From assembly GCF_900184945.1 (NCBI RefSeq), contig NZ_FXYF01000002.1, forward strand, positions 124,001-188,000: a stretch of 64,000 nucleotides of DNA, in the 5' to 3' direction. The DNA is from Antarctobacter aquimaris. Lineage in GTDB: Bacteria > Pseudomonadota > Alphaproteobacteria > Rhodobacterales > Rhodobacteraceae. Shown here one piece after another: positions 25,941 to 34,418 of this stretch (its first letter is position 1; every line of letters starts with the position of its first letter). The position numbers and the translations under genes were made by a program. The notes beneath the pieces were generated by a model. The model saw nothing but the letters and a program-made list of their open reading frames with translations. It was not told the DNA's origin and did not search any database.

Positions 25941-26573
25941 TCAAGTGTTCCGACGGCGCAACGCTCCCAGGGCGCCAAGCCCACCCAGCAGCAGCAGCAC
26001 GGAGGCCGGCAGCGGAACTGCGGAAATACCATCACCCGAAACGGAGAAGTTGAGGTTGTTCAGGCCCACGTCCCATGCGTCTGAGCCCCATTGCAGGATC
26101 AGCCCGTCCAGCGCAGAAATCGCCGGCAGCACATCGAGGTGTGCACCGGCGTCCGGTGCGATACCGCTCCCTGAGCCAAGCAGGTTAAAGGCCAGATCGA
26201 AAATATACCACTCAGCGGCTTCGTCTGCGATCCAGCCACCCAATTCGAAGCTGTTCAACGTCACCGTTTCGCCTGCCACGCGAGAATTGATCCTCACTTC
26301 GGCGTGGCTGGGATTGGGGGTTCCCCAGAGAGCATATGTCAGATCGCCATAACCCGTTCCCCATCCCGCGAGACTGCCCGTCGTTGTTACATTGCCAAAC
26401 GCAGTCGCATCAATTGCGCGATAAGACAGATCTGTGTGCGCATTGTCTCCGTAGGTGCTGTTCGCGATTGCCGCGCTCGCGACTGAAGGGAACTGGAGAT
26501 TGAATGTTGCCGCCTGCGCGTCTCCGGCAGCATGAAAACCAATGAGCGCAACCGCAGCGAGAACAACTTTCAT
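25941..26573 (-). CDS. VPLPA-CTERM sorting-domain exported protein
   Basis: Exported protein of 210 residues. The signal peptide MKVVLAAVALIGFHAAGDAQ is followed by a beta-rich domain without catalytic motifs (for example AWDVGLNNLNFSVSGDG). The C-terminal sorting signal SAVPLPASVLLLLGGLGALG ends in ALRRRNT. Start ATG 26573 follows AAGAGG at good spacing; an upstream ATG six codons earlier would spoil the signal peptide. Its AT content is higher than that of its neighbours. It closes with a T-tract terminator. Probably cell-surface or matrix-associated; role unknown. Confidence 0.85.
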   Translation of the reverse strand: MKVVLAAVALIGFHAAGDAQAATFNLQFPSVASAAIANSTYGDNAHTDLSYRAIDATAFGNVTTTGSLAGWGTGYGDLTYALWGTPNPSHAEVRINSRVAGETVTLNSFELGGWIADEAAEWYIFDLAFNLLGSGSGIAPDAGAHLDVLPAISALDGLILQWGSDAWDVGLNNLNFSVSGDGISAVPLPASVLLLLGGLGALGALRRRNT

Positions 26574-26876
26574 TTTTGCCTCTTTACACAAGACTCAGTT
26601 AATTTCGTGTTAACGATTTCAGTACCCTAGTCAAGTCGGAAGCGCCGAAAGAGGCCCAGTGAGGCATCGCCCGCTGGATGCAGAAAAACGCCGCGCCAAG
26701 TTCCGGACCAGACAAGCTGCCACGCCGCGCTGCACCGGCGCCGGGGCTTCCTCTGCGGACCGTGCCGCGGCCGCGGCGGCGGGTCGGGTATTCCTGACCT
26801 GACGCCAATTCTCTCGTTGCCCCGGCATCGGACCCGTTGCAGGGTATGGCATTGCCGCTGAAAACGGGGTTTGATC
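26574..26876. other. Divergent intergenic region
   Basis: About 300 bases between the divergent VPLPA-CTERM and VWA-repeat genes. The left third is AT-rich and carries the VPLPA ribosome site AAGAGG. No protein-like frame or RNA structure was recognised in the GC-rich remainder. Confidence 0.4.
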
Positions 26877-29081
26877 ATGTCCAATATTCGCAGCGCCGCC
26901 CTCGCGCTTTGCCTGCTGCCCGGTTTCGCCGCCGCGCAGGAGGATGCCCGCTCGATTCTCGTGCTCGATGCCTCCGGCTCCATGTGGGGGCAGATCGACG
27001 GGCTGACCAAGATCGAGATCGCGCAGGGCGTCGTTGCCGACCTGCTGCGCGCCCTGCCCGAGACGCAGGAACTGGGCCTCACCGCCTATGGCCACCGCAC
27101 CAAGGGCGACTGCACCGACATCCAGACCATCGTCGCCCCCGGCCCCGGCACCCGCGACGAGATCGCCGCCCAGGTGGGCAAGCTGCGCCCGCGCGGCAAG
27201 ACACCGATGACCGATGCCGTGGTGCAGGCCGCCGAGGCGCTGAGATACACCGACGAACCCGCCACCGTGATCCTCGTTTCCGACGGCATCGAGACCTGCA
27301 ACCCGGACCCCTGCGCCGCCGCCCGCGCGCTGGAAGCCGCCGGCGTGGCGCTGACCGTGCATGTGGTCGGCTTCGACGTCAGCGAACCCGAGGCGCTGCG
27401 CCAGATGCAATGCATCGCCGACGAGACCGGCGGCAGGTTCCTTATGGCCTCGAACGCCACCGAACTGGGCAGCGCCCTCAGCGAAGTGACCCAGACCCAG
27501 CCGGCGGCCACCTATCCGACCGTGCTGGTCGCACAGGACGGCGAGAACGGCGGCCAGATCGACTCCGCGCTGATCTGGAACCTCAGCCGGGGTGAGGAGG
27601 TGCTGGTCGACTTCCAGCGCGACCCGACCATCGCGCTGGACCTGACCGCCGGGACCTACACCGTCTCGGTGCTGCGCCCCGCGGACGAGGCCAGCGTCGA
27701 GAAAACCTTTGACGTGGTCGATGCCGGGCAGACCGTCACCCTGGTCCTGCCCAGCTCGCTGCCCCTCGCCGCCGTCAGCGGCCCCGAAAGCGCCGTCGCC
27801 GGCGCCACCGTCCCGATCACCTGGGAAGGTCCGGACGCCAAGGGCGATTACATTGCCGTGTCGGTCCCCGACGACACCGGCTACCTGAACTACGTCTACA
27901 CGCGCGAAGGCAGCCCCGGCCCGCTGGTCATGCCACCGGAACCCGGCACCTACGAATTGCGCTACGTCCTGGCCGACGGCCGCGTCACCCTCGCCACCCA
28001 GACCATCGCCGTGACCGAGGCGCTGGCCAGCCTCGAGGCCGCCGCCGAGGCGCCCGCCGGGGCGACCATCCCGGTCACCTGGGACGGCCCGGACTACCAG
28101 GGCGACTACATCACCGTCTCCGTCCCGGGCGACGATGGTTATGTCAATTACACCTACACCCGCGATGGCGCGCCGCTCGACCTGCAAATGCCGCCGGAAC
28201 CGGGCGATTACGAACTGCGCTACGTCATGGCGCAGGACCGCACCGTGCTGGCCACCCGGCCGATCACCGTCGCCGAGGTCAGCGCCACGCTGGACGCGCC
28301 CGCCAGCGCCGCCGCCGGTGCCGGCATCCCCGTCGGCTGGTCCGGCCCAGACTACCAGGGCGACTACATCACCGTCTCCGTCCCCGGCGACGAGGGCTAT
28401 GTCACCTACACCTACACCCGCGAGGGCACGCCGCTGACGCTGACCATGCCGGCCGAGCCGGGCACCTTCGAGGTGCGCTACGTCATGGGGCAGAAGAAAC
28501 GGGTGCTGGCCACGCAGACCATCGAGGTGACCAGCGTCAGCGCCACGCTGGACGCCCCCGACGAGGCCCGCGCCGGCGCGCCGGTGCTGGTGGGCTGGGA
28601 CGGCCCCGGCTACCAGCCCGACTACATCTCGGTGGCCGAACCGGGCATGGAACCGGGCAAGTACCTCGCCTACACCTATGTCCGCGAAGGCACGCCGCTG
28701 ATCCTCGAGATGCCGGTGGAGCCCGGCACCTACGAGATCCGTTACGTCGCCGCCAGCGACGGGCGCACCGTGATCGGCACGCGCCCGATCACCCTGACCG
28801 AGGTCACCGCGACCCTCGACGCCCCCGACAGCATCCCGGCGGGCGGCGTTCTGGGCGTCAACTGGGACGGGCCGGACTACAAGAACGACTACATCGCCCT
28901 GGCCCGCGAAGGCGATCCGGACAACACCCACGCGGTCTACGCCTACACGCGCGAAGACAGCCCGGTCGTTCTGAAACTGCCCGAAGGACCCGGCCGCTAC
29001 GAGCTGCGCTACGTGCTGGGCCAGGACCGCAAGGTCATCGCCCGCAAGCCGGTCGAACTGACCTACAAGCCGGCGCAGTAG
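26877..29081 (+). CDS. Secreted VWA-domain protein with five tandem repeats
   Basis: Protein of 734 residues with a signal peptide (MSNIRSAALALCLLPGFAAA) and a von Willebrand A domain (about 28-205) containing the MIDAS motif DASGS, Thr at GKTPMTD and Asp in LVSDGIETC. A short beta domain follows. From about residue 296 there are five tandem repeats of 85-90 residues, each with the core GWDGPDY-DYI-V, a YTYTREG strand, and PxEPGxYEIRYV. The repeats start near residues 296, 382, 467, 552 and 642 and look like Ig/FN3-type modules. The protein is likely periplasmic or surface-exposed and metal-dependent in ligand binding. No TM anchor follows. ATG 26877 is chosen; a TTG two codons earlier is weaker. 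Confidence 0.82.
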   Translation: MSNIRSAALALCLLPGFAAAQEDARSILVLDASGSMWGQIDGLTKIEIAQGVVADLLRALPETQELGLTAYGHRTKGDCTDIQTIVAPGPGTRDEIAAQVGKLRPRGKTPMTDAVVQAAEALRYTDEPATVILVSDGIETCNPDPCAAARALEAAGVALTVHVVGFDVSEPEALRQMQCIADETGGRFLMASNATELGSALSEVTQTQPAATYPTVLVAQDGENGGQIDSALIWNLSRGEEVLVDFQRDPTIALDLTAGTYTVSVLRPADEASVEKTFDVVDAGQTVTLVLPSSLPLAAVSGPESAVAGATVPITWEGPDAKGDYIAVSVPDDTGYLNYVYTREGSPGPLVMPPEPGTYELRYVLADGRVTLATQTIAVTEALASLEAAAEAPAGATIPVTWDGPDYQGDYITVSVPGDDGYVNYTYTRDGAPLDLQMPPEPGDYELRYVMAQDRTVLATRPITVAEVSATLDAPASAAAGAGIPVGWSGPDYQGDYITVSVPGDEGYVTYTYTREGTPLTLTMPAEPGTFEVRYVMGQKKRVLATQTIEVTSVSATLDAPDEARAGAPVLVGWDGPGYQPDYISVAEPGMEPGKYLAYTYVREGTPLILEMPVEPGTYEIRYVAASDGRTVIGTRPITLTEVTATLDAPDSIPAGGVLGVNWDGPDYKNDYIALAREGDPDNTHAVYAYTREDSPVVLKLPEGPGRYELRYVLGQDRKVIARKPVELTYKPAQ

Positions 29082-29091
29082 GCGAGGGAAA

Positions 29092-29119
29092 GACCGGGGC
29101 GGCCTCCCTGCCCCGGTTC
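29092..29119 (+). terminator. Hairpin after the VWA-repeat gene
   Basis: Stem ACCGGGGC / GCCCCGGT with a 9-base loop starts 11 bases after the stop codon. The T-tract is poor, so it is only a probable terminator. Confidence 0.5.
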
Positions 29120-29179
29120 AAGCCCCCGCCGCCATCCGTCCCGGACGCACCACGTCCCGGTCAATCACCACACCCAAGG

Positions 29180-29238
29180 TTTCTTCTGGCCCGAAATATC
29201 TCGGGGGAGTCGCCGGAGGCGACGGGGGCAGCGCCCCC
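29180..29238 (+). repeat. Dispersed palindromic repeat, copy B
   Basis: Consensus-like tag TTTCTTCTGGCCCGAAATAT, then CTCGGGGGA, a small hairpin GTCGCC-GGA-GGCGAC, and GGGGGCAGCGCCCCC. It lies between the VWA-repeat gene and the end of the agl operon. Compare 8197-8258 (inverted), 43709-43768 and 55760-55817. Confidence 0.75.
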
Positions 29239-29257
29239 ATCCCGCCTCGCAACCGGC

Positions 29258-30346
29258 TCAACGATAGAGCAGTGACACCCCGTCGGCGAACAGGTGCACC
29301 TTTTCCGGCGCAGCCCCCAGCGATACCGTGCGGCCGCGCATCTCGCGGTGGATGCCGGGCAGCTTGGCGGTGACCTGCGCGGTCGCCCCTTCGCCGCCGA
29401 AGTACAGCAGTGTCACCTCGCCCAGGGCCTCGGTGATCCCGACCTTGCCGGTGTAGATCGCCTCGCCCTCGGTGGCGAGGAAATCCTCGGGCCGCACGCC
29501 CACGTTCACCCGCAGCCCCTTGTCCGCGGCCGTCGTCGGATACTGCGACACCGCGATACCGCCGCCCTCCATCCGGACCGTGGTGCGCTCGCCGGTCTCG
29601 ACCACCTCGCCGGGCAGCAGGTTCATCGCCGGAGAGCCGATGAACTGTGCCACAAACTCACTGTTCGGCCGTTCATACAGCTCCAGCGGCGAGCCCACCT
29701 GGGCGATCCCCTTGTTGGCCAGCACCACAATCCGGGTGGCCAGCGTCATCGCCTCCACCTGGTCGTGGGTGACGTAGATCATGGTGCGGTCGGGCATAGA
29801 CTCCTTCAGCTGCGCGATCTCGATCCGCGTCGCCACGCGCAGCGCCGCGTCGAGGTTCGACAGCGGTTCGTCGAAGAGATAGACCTTGGGGTCGCGCACG
29901 ATGGACCGGCCGATCGCCACCCGCTGCCGCTGCCCGCCCGACAGCGCCTTGGGCAGGCGGTCGAGATAGGGCTCCAGTTGCAGCATCTTCGACGCGCGCG
30001 TCACCGCCGCGTCGATCTCGGAGGCGGACTTGCCCGCCAGCTTGAGCGCAAAGCTCATGTTCTCGCGCACCGTCATGTGCGGGTAGAGCGCATAGGACTG
30101 GAACACCATGGCGATGCCGCGCTGCGCCGGCGGCACGTCGTTGACCACCTGGCCGTCGATCTCCAGCGTGCCGCCGGTGATCTTTTCCAGCCCGGCGATC
30201 ATCCGCAGCAGCGTGGACTTGCCGCAGCCCGACGGCCCGACAAAGACGATCAGCTCGCCCTGCTTGATGTCGAGGTCGATGTCGCGCAGCACCTGCACGG
30301 TGCCGCCATAGGTCTTTTCGACCCCGGTCAGTTTCAGGTTCGCCAT
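29258..30346 (-). CDS. aglK: Alpha-glucoside ABC transporter ATPase
   Basis: CUT1-type sugar ABC ATPase of 362 residues. Walker A GPSGCGKST (residues 37-45), Q-loop in MVFQSYALYPHMTVREN, signature LSGGQRQRVAIGRSI, Walker B VYLFDEPLSNLD and switch His in IYVTHDQVEAMTLA are all intact. The C-terminal TOBE-type domain (GVRPEDFLATEGEAIYTGKV) is typical of MalK relatives. As the last gene of aglEFGAK it energises uptake of sucrose, maltose, trehalose and similar alpha-glucosides. It starts 22 bases after aglA. Confidence 0.93.
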   Translation of the reverse strand: MANLKLTGVEKTYGGTVQVLRDIDLDIKQGELIVFVGPSGCGKSTLLRMIAGLEKITGGTLEIDGQVVNDVPPAQRGIAMVFQSYALYPHMTVRENMSFALKLAGKSASEIDAAVTRASKMLQLEPYLDRLPKALSGGQRQRVAIGRSIVRDPKVYLFDEPLSNLDAALRVATRIEIAQLKESMPDRTMIYVTHDQVEAMTLATRIVVLANKGIAQVGSPLELYERPNSEFVAQFIGSPAMNLLPGEVVETGERTTVRMEGGGIAVSQYPTTAADKGLRVNVGVRPEDFLATEGEAIYTGKVGITEALGEVTLLYFGGEGATAQVTAKLPGIHREMRGRTVSLGAAPEKVHLFADGVSLLYR

Positions 30347-30368
30347 GGTCCCGTCCTCCCCCTCGTTC

Positions 30369-32021
30369 CTATGCCTTGCGCCGCGCCAGGGCGGGCTGCC
30401 AGGGCCCGAGGTGCAGCTTGCCGTCGGGCGCGACCGTCGCGCTGCCCAGTTCCTGACCCACCTGCATCCAGTCGCCCGCCGGCATCTCCATCACCGCCGG
30501 GTCATGGCCCAGGTTGACGGCGACAAAGACTTCCTCGCCGTCGTACATGCGGGTGAAATGCACGATGGAGCCGGTGGCCTGCACCTTGTCGTGCGCGCCC
30601 TTGACCAGCGCGGGATGCGCGGCGCGAAAGGCGATGGCCTTGCGGTAATGGTGAATCAGCGCGCCCGGGTCGGCCTCCTGCACCGCGACCGCGTGGTCGA
30701 GATGGACATGGCTGACCGGCAGCCAGGGATGGCCGGTGGTAAAGCCGCCGTTCTGGTTCGACTTCTCCCAGACCATCGGCGTGCGGCAGCCGTCGCGGCC
30801 CTTGAACTCGGGCCAGAATTCGATGCCGTAGGGGTCCTGGAGATCCTCAAAGGCGACGTCGGCCTCGGGCAGGCCCAGTTCCTCGCCCTGGTAGATGCAG
30901 ACCGAGCCGCGCAGGCACATCAGCAGCGTCGTCAGCGCCTTCTGCGCCGGCAGGCCGAGGTCCCAGCGCGAGGCATGGCGCACCACGTCGTGGTTGGAAA
31001 AGGCCCAGCAGGCCCAGCCCTCGGAGACCACGTCATCCACCCGCGCCATCACGTCGGCAAAGCGCTGTGCGTCGGGCTGGGTGCCGGACAGGAACTCGAA
31101 CGAATAGCACATGTGAACCCGGTCATCGCCGGCGGTGTATTCGCCCATGATCTCCAGCCCCTTCTGGGCGTCCCCCACCTCGCCCACGGCGGTGGCGGCG
31201 GGGTATTCGTCCAGCAGCGCGCGAAAGCGTTCCAAGAAGGCCAGGTTTTCCGGCTGGTTCTTGTCGTAGAGGTGCAGCTGGTGATTGTAGGGGTTCACCC
31301 GCGGCGCGATGGAGGCGTCCCGCAGCTCGGGCGGCAGCGGCGGGTTGTCCCGCAACAGCTTGTCATGAATGTAGAAGTTGATCGTGTCGAGGCGAAAGCC
31401 GTCGACGCCGCGGTCCAGCCAGAAGCGCACCACGTCCAGCAGCGCGTCCTGCACGTCCGGGTTGTGGAAGTTGAGGTCCGGCTGTTCGGTCAGGAAGTTG
31501 TGCAGGTAATACTGCTCGCGCCGCGCATCCCACTGCCAGGCCGGGCCGCCGAAGATCGACAGCCAGTTGTTCGGCGGGTTGCCATCGGGCTTGGGGTCGG
31601 CCCAGACGTACCAGTCGGCCTTGGGGTTGTCGCGGCTGGCGCGGCTCTGCTTGAACCAGGGGTGCTGGTCCGAGGTGTGCGACAGCACCAGGTCGATCAT
31701 CACCCGCACGCCGAGGCGGTGCGCGGTGTCCACCAGCACGTCGAAGTCCGACAGCGTGCCGAACATCGGGTCGACGTCGCAGTAGTCCGACACGTCATAG
31801 CCGAAGTCCTTCATCGGCGAGGCGAAGAAGGGCGAGATCCAGATGGCGTCGACACCCAGCGAGGCGACGTAAGGAAGCCGCGCGGTGATGCCGTTCAGGT
31901 CGCCGATGCCGTCGCCGTTGCTGTCCTGGTAGCTGCGGGGATAGATCTGGTAGATCACCGCGCCACGCCACCAATCCTTGTCGGCGGCCAGGTCAGGTCT
32001 GCTTTGGGTCTGTGCGTTCAT
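30369..32021 (-). CDS. aglA: Alpha-glucosidase (GH13)
   Basis: Cytosolic GH13 enzyme of 550 residues hydrolysing imported alpha-glucosides. The N-terminal WWRGAVIYQIYPRSYQDSNG is the classic start. Catalytic motifs are DGFRLDTINFYIHD (nucleophile Asp), TAVGEVGD (acid/base Glu) and WAFSNHDVVRH (transition-state Asp). LVLSHTSDQHPWF is conserved region I. No signal peptide is present, fitting cleavage after ABC import. It is in the aglEFGAK operon between aglG and aglK, with an 88-base gap to aglG. Confidence 0.94.
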   Translation of the reverse strand: MNAQTQSRPDLAADKDWWRGAVIYQIYPRSYQDSNGDGIGDLNGITARLPYVASLGVDAIWISPFFASPMKDFGYDVSDYCDVDPMFGTLSDFDVLVDTAHRLGVRVMIDLVLSHTSDQHPWFKQSRASRDNPKADWYVWADPKPDGNPPNNWLSIFGGPAWQWDARREQYYLHNFLTEQPDLNFHNPDVQDALLDVVRFWLDRGVDGFRLDTINFYIHDKLLRDNPPLPPELRDASIAPRVNPYNHQLHLYDKNQPENLAFLERFRALLDEYPAATAVGEVGDAQKGLEIMGEYTAGDDRVHMCYSFEFLSGTQPDAQRFADVMARVDDVVSEGWACWAFSNHDVVRHASRWDLGLPAQKALTTLLMCLRGSVCIYQGEELGLPEADVAFEDLQDPYGIEFWPEFKGRDGCRTPMVWEKSNQNGGFTTGHPWLPVSHVHLDHAVAVQEADPGALIHHYRKAIAFRAAHPALVKGAHDKVQATGSIVHFTRMYDGEEVFVAVNLGHDPAVMEMPAGDWMQVGQELGSATVAPDGKLHLGPWQPALARRKA

Positions 32022-32109
32022 GGGTTCCGATGTCCTGTCGAAGGCCGGGCGTCATGCCCCGCGGCCCGCTTGGGTAGAGGCCCCGGGTCAGCCCCGGGGC
32101 GCGTTTCAC

Positions 32110-33264
32110 TTACTTGACCGAGCCGGCCAGCAGGCCGCGCACGAGGTAGCGCTGCATGGCGAAGAACACCGCCAGCGGCACCGAGATCGAGACAAAGGCC
32201 GCGGTGGCGAGGATCTCCCAGTTGCCCCCTCTCGTGCCCAGCATCTCGACGATCTGGTTGGTCATCACCGTGGTCTGCCCGGTCGCGTCGATCAGGAAGA
32301 CCTTGGCCACCAGCAGGTCGTTCCAGGTCCACAGGAACTGGAAGATCGCGAAACTGGCCAGCGCCGGAAAGGACAGCGGCAGGATGATCTTGGTGAAGAT
32401 CTGGAACTCGGTCGCGCCGTCCACCCGGGCATTCTCGATGATGTCGCGCGGCAGGCCGACCATATAGTTGCGCAACAAGTAGATCGCCAGCGGCAGGCCA
32501 AAGCCGGTATGCGCCAGCCAGACGCCCAGGTAGCCCTTGCCGATGCCGATGCCGAGGTGCAGCTTCAGCAGCGGGATCAGCGCCAGTTGCAGCGGCACCA
32601 CCAGCAGCCCGACGACGCAGGCGATCAGCAGCGCGCGGCCGGGGAAATCCATCCAGGCCAGCGCATAGGCGGCAAAGGCGGCGATCACGATCGGGATGAT
32701 GGTGGCCGGGATTGTCACCGTCAGCGTGTTGAAGAAGGCCTTGCCCATGCTGTCGCTGGTGCCCTCGGACATCAGCACCGTGCGGTAGTTCTCCAGCGTG
32801 AATTCCGGTGCGATCTCGGCCACGACAAAGACCCGCTCGCCGCGCGATCCGGTCATCTGGGTGGCCGACTCCAGCCGGTAGTCGCCGTTCTCTTCCACGG
32901 TGATGGTCATGCCATCGCCCATGTCGGCGCTGTCGCCGGGTCCGTAGGCGTCCAGCGCGCGGGACGAGGTGCCCCAGGTGGCGATCGACGCCTCCGGCGC
33001 GCCGCCTTCGACAAAGAGATTGCCCTCGATCACCCAAAGCGCGCCGTCCTGCACCTGGGTCTCTGGCGCGGCGGTGCGCAGAGTCAGGTTCTGTTCGGTC
33101 GGGAACAGCGCCTTCCACCAGCCCGAGCTGGCGATCTGGTCCGCCGTCCGAAAGGACGACACGAACAGCCCCACCGTTGGAAAGAGCCACAGCGCCACCA
33201 GGAGCACGACCGAGATGTGCACCAGCCAGGTGAGCGAGGACTTGCTGCCTGCGATATTGTCCAT
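32110..33264 (-). CDS. aglG: Alpha-glucoside ABC transporter permease AglG
   Basis: MalG-type permease of 384 residues. An N-terminal helix (VHISVVLLVALWLFPTVGLF) is followed by an inserted periplasmic domain of roughly 100 residues (APEASIATWGTSSRALDAYG) that is characteristic of AglG. The remaining helices carry the EAA loop NARVDGATEFQIFTKIILPL that docks to AglK. Length and insert match the family. It starts 22 bases after aglF. Confidence 0.92.
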   Translation of the reverse strand: MDNIAGSKSSLTWLVHISVVLLVALWLFPTVGLFVSSFRTADQIASSGWWKALFPTEQNLTLRTAAPETQVQDGALWVIEGNLFVEGGAPEASIATWGTSSRALDAYGPGDSADMGDGMTITVEENGDYRLESATQMTGSRGERVFVVAEIAPEFTLENYRTVLMSEGTSDSMGKAFFNTLTVTIPATIIPIVIAAFAAYALAWMDFPGRALLIACVVGLLVVPLQLALIPLLKLHLGIGIGKGYLGVWLAHTGFGLPLAIYLLRNYMVGLPRDIIENARVDGATEFQIFTKIILPLSFPALASFAIFQFLWTWNDLLVAKVFLIDATGQTTVMTNQIVEMLGTRGGNWEILATAAFVSISVPLAVFFAMQRYLVRGLLAGSVK

Positions 33265-33286
33265 GATCTGTCTCCCTGCCGTTTCT

Positions 33287-34306
33287 TCAGCGCATCTCGC
33301 GGCGCGCGTTGCGCACGTTCCAGACCAGGATCGGCATCACCAGGAGCATGATCACCATGGCGCTGGCCGATCCCACCCCCCAATCGCGCGCGACAAAGAG
33401 CTGGTTGAACATGTAGTTGGCCAGCACCTGCGTGCCCCATTGCCCGTTGGTCATGGCAAAGACGATGTCGAAGATCTTGAGCACCACCAGCGTGATCGTG
33501 GTCCAGACCACGACGATGGTGCCCATGATCTGCGGCACCTTGATCTTGAAGAAAATCTGGAACGGGTTCGCGCCGTCGACGATGGCGGCCTCGATCGTTT
33601 CCTCGGGGATGCCGCGCAGCGCGGCCGAGAGGATCACCATGGCAAAGCCGGTCTGGATCCAGATCAGCACGATCATCAGGAAGAAGTTGTTCCAGAACGG
33701 CACCGTCAGCAGCTGCACCGGGTCGTTGCCGCTGAGCGCGGTGTAGATCGCGTTGACCACGCCGATCTGCTCGGCGTTGGCGGGGCGGGCGTCGTAGATC
33801 AGCTTCCAGATCACGCCGGCGCCGACAAAGGAAATCGCCATCGGCATGAAGATCAGCGACTTGGCGATATTGCCCCACCTGATCCGGTCGGTCAGCTGCG
33901 CGGCCAGCAGGCCGAAAGCGGTCGACAGCGCCGGCACCACGATCAGCCACCACATGTTGTTGTAGAGCGCCTCCCAGAACTTGGGATCGGCGGCCATCTG
34001 GGCGTAGTTGTCCAGACCGACGAACTGGTAGACGGTCGTGCCGTCGGGCTGGGTGATCCGCTCGGTCAGCGACAGGCGGATGGTCTCGACCACCGGGTAG
34101 GCCAGGTACAGCGACAGCGCGAACAGCGCCGGGAACAGGAACAGCCAGGGCCGGACCATGTTGGCGCGGTTGATGTTGCGCCCCGCGTTGGGGCCGCGCG
34201 CCGGGAACAGGACCCTGTCCAGGAACTGGTTCGACAGCCAGAAATAGGCGAGGCACCCGCCCACGCCGATGACGATGGTCACGAGACCCGCGAAAGCCGG
34301 ATGCAT
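33287..34306 (-). CDS. aglF: Alpha-glucoside ABC transporter permease AglF
   Basis: MalF-type permease of 339 residues with about six to eight helices. The EAA coupling loop EETIEAAIVDGANPFQIFFK is intact. The N terminus has a helix plus LSNQFLDRVLFPARGPNAGR, usual for AglF. It forms the heterodimeric pore with AglG. Between aglE and this gene is a 112-base spacer containing a hairpin (34371-34399), which should lower aglFGAK expression relative to the binding protein. Confidence 0.92.
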   Translation of the reverse strand: MHPAFAGLVTIVIGVGGCLAYFWLSNQFLDRVLFPARGPNAGRNINRANMVRPWLFLFPALFALSLYLAYPVVETIRLSLTERITQPDGTTVYQFVGLDNYAQMAADPKFWEALYNNMWWLIVVPALSTAFGLLAAQLTDRIRWGNIAKSLIFMPMAISFVGAGVIWKLIYDARPANAEQIGVVNAIYTALSGNDPVQLLTVPFWNNFFLMIVLIWIQTGFAMVILSAALRGIPEETIEAAIVDGANPFQIFFKIKVPQIMGTIVVVWTTITLVVLKIFDIVFAMTNGQWGTQVLANYMFNQLFVARDWGVGSASAMVIMLLVMPILVWNVRNARREMR

Positions 34307-34370
34307 CGCGTGTTCCTCCCCCGGTTTCTGTGTCGTGTATGGGCCCTCGGCGTCCGCCCAGGCCCGTGAC

Positions 34371-34399
34371 CCCTGCCCCGGACCAGGTCCGGGACAGGG
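34371..34399 (-). promoter_or_regulatory. Intercistronic hairpin between aglE and aglF
   Basis: Stem CCCTG-C-CCCGGA / TCCGGG-A-CAGGG (11 pairs, one mismatch) with loop CCAGG sits 20 bases after the aglE stop. Hairpins at this place commonly stabilise the binding-protein mRNA and attenuate read-through to the permeases. Confidence 0.55.
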
Positions 34400-34418
34400 A
34401 AGGCACGTCAGTCGTGGC

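Noticed and set aside
26631-28931. A 766-codon open frame on the minus strand opposite the VWA-repeat gene
   Set aside because: It is a mirror of the repeated GC-rich gene, with Gly/Asp/Val/Arg-rich low-complexity sequence and no family-like motif. Tandem repeats on the plus strand keep the opposite frame open.
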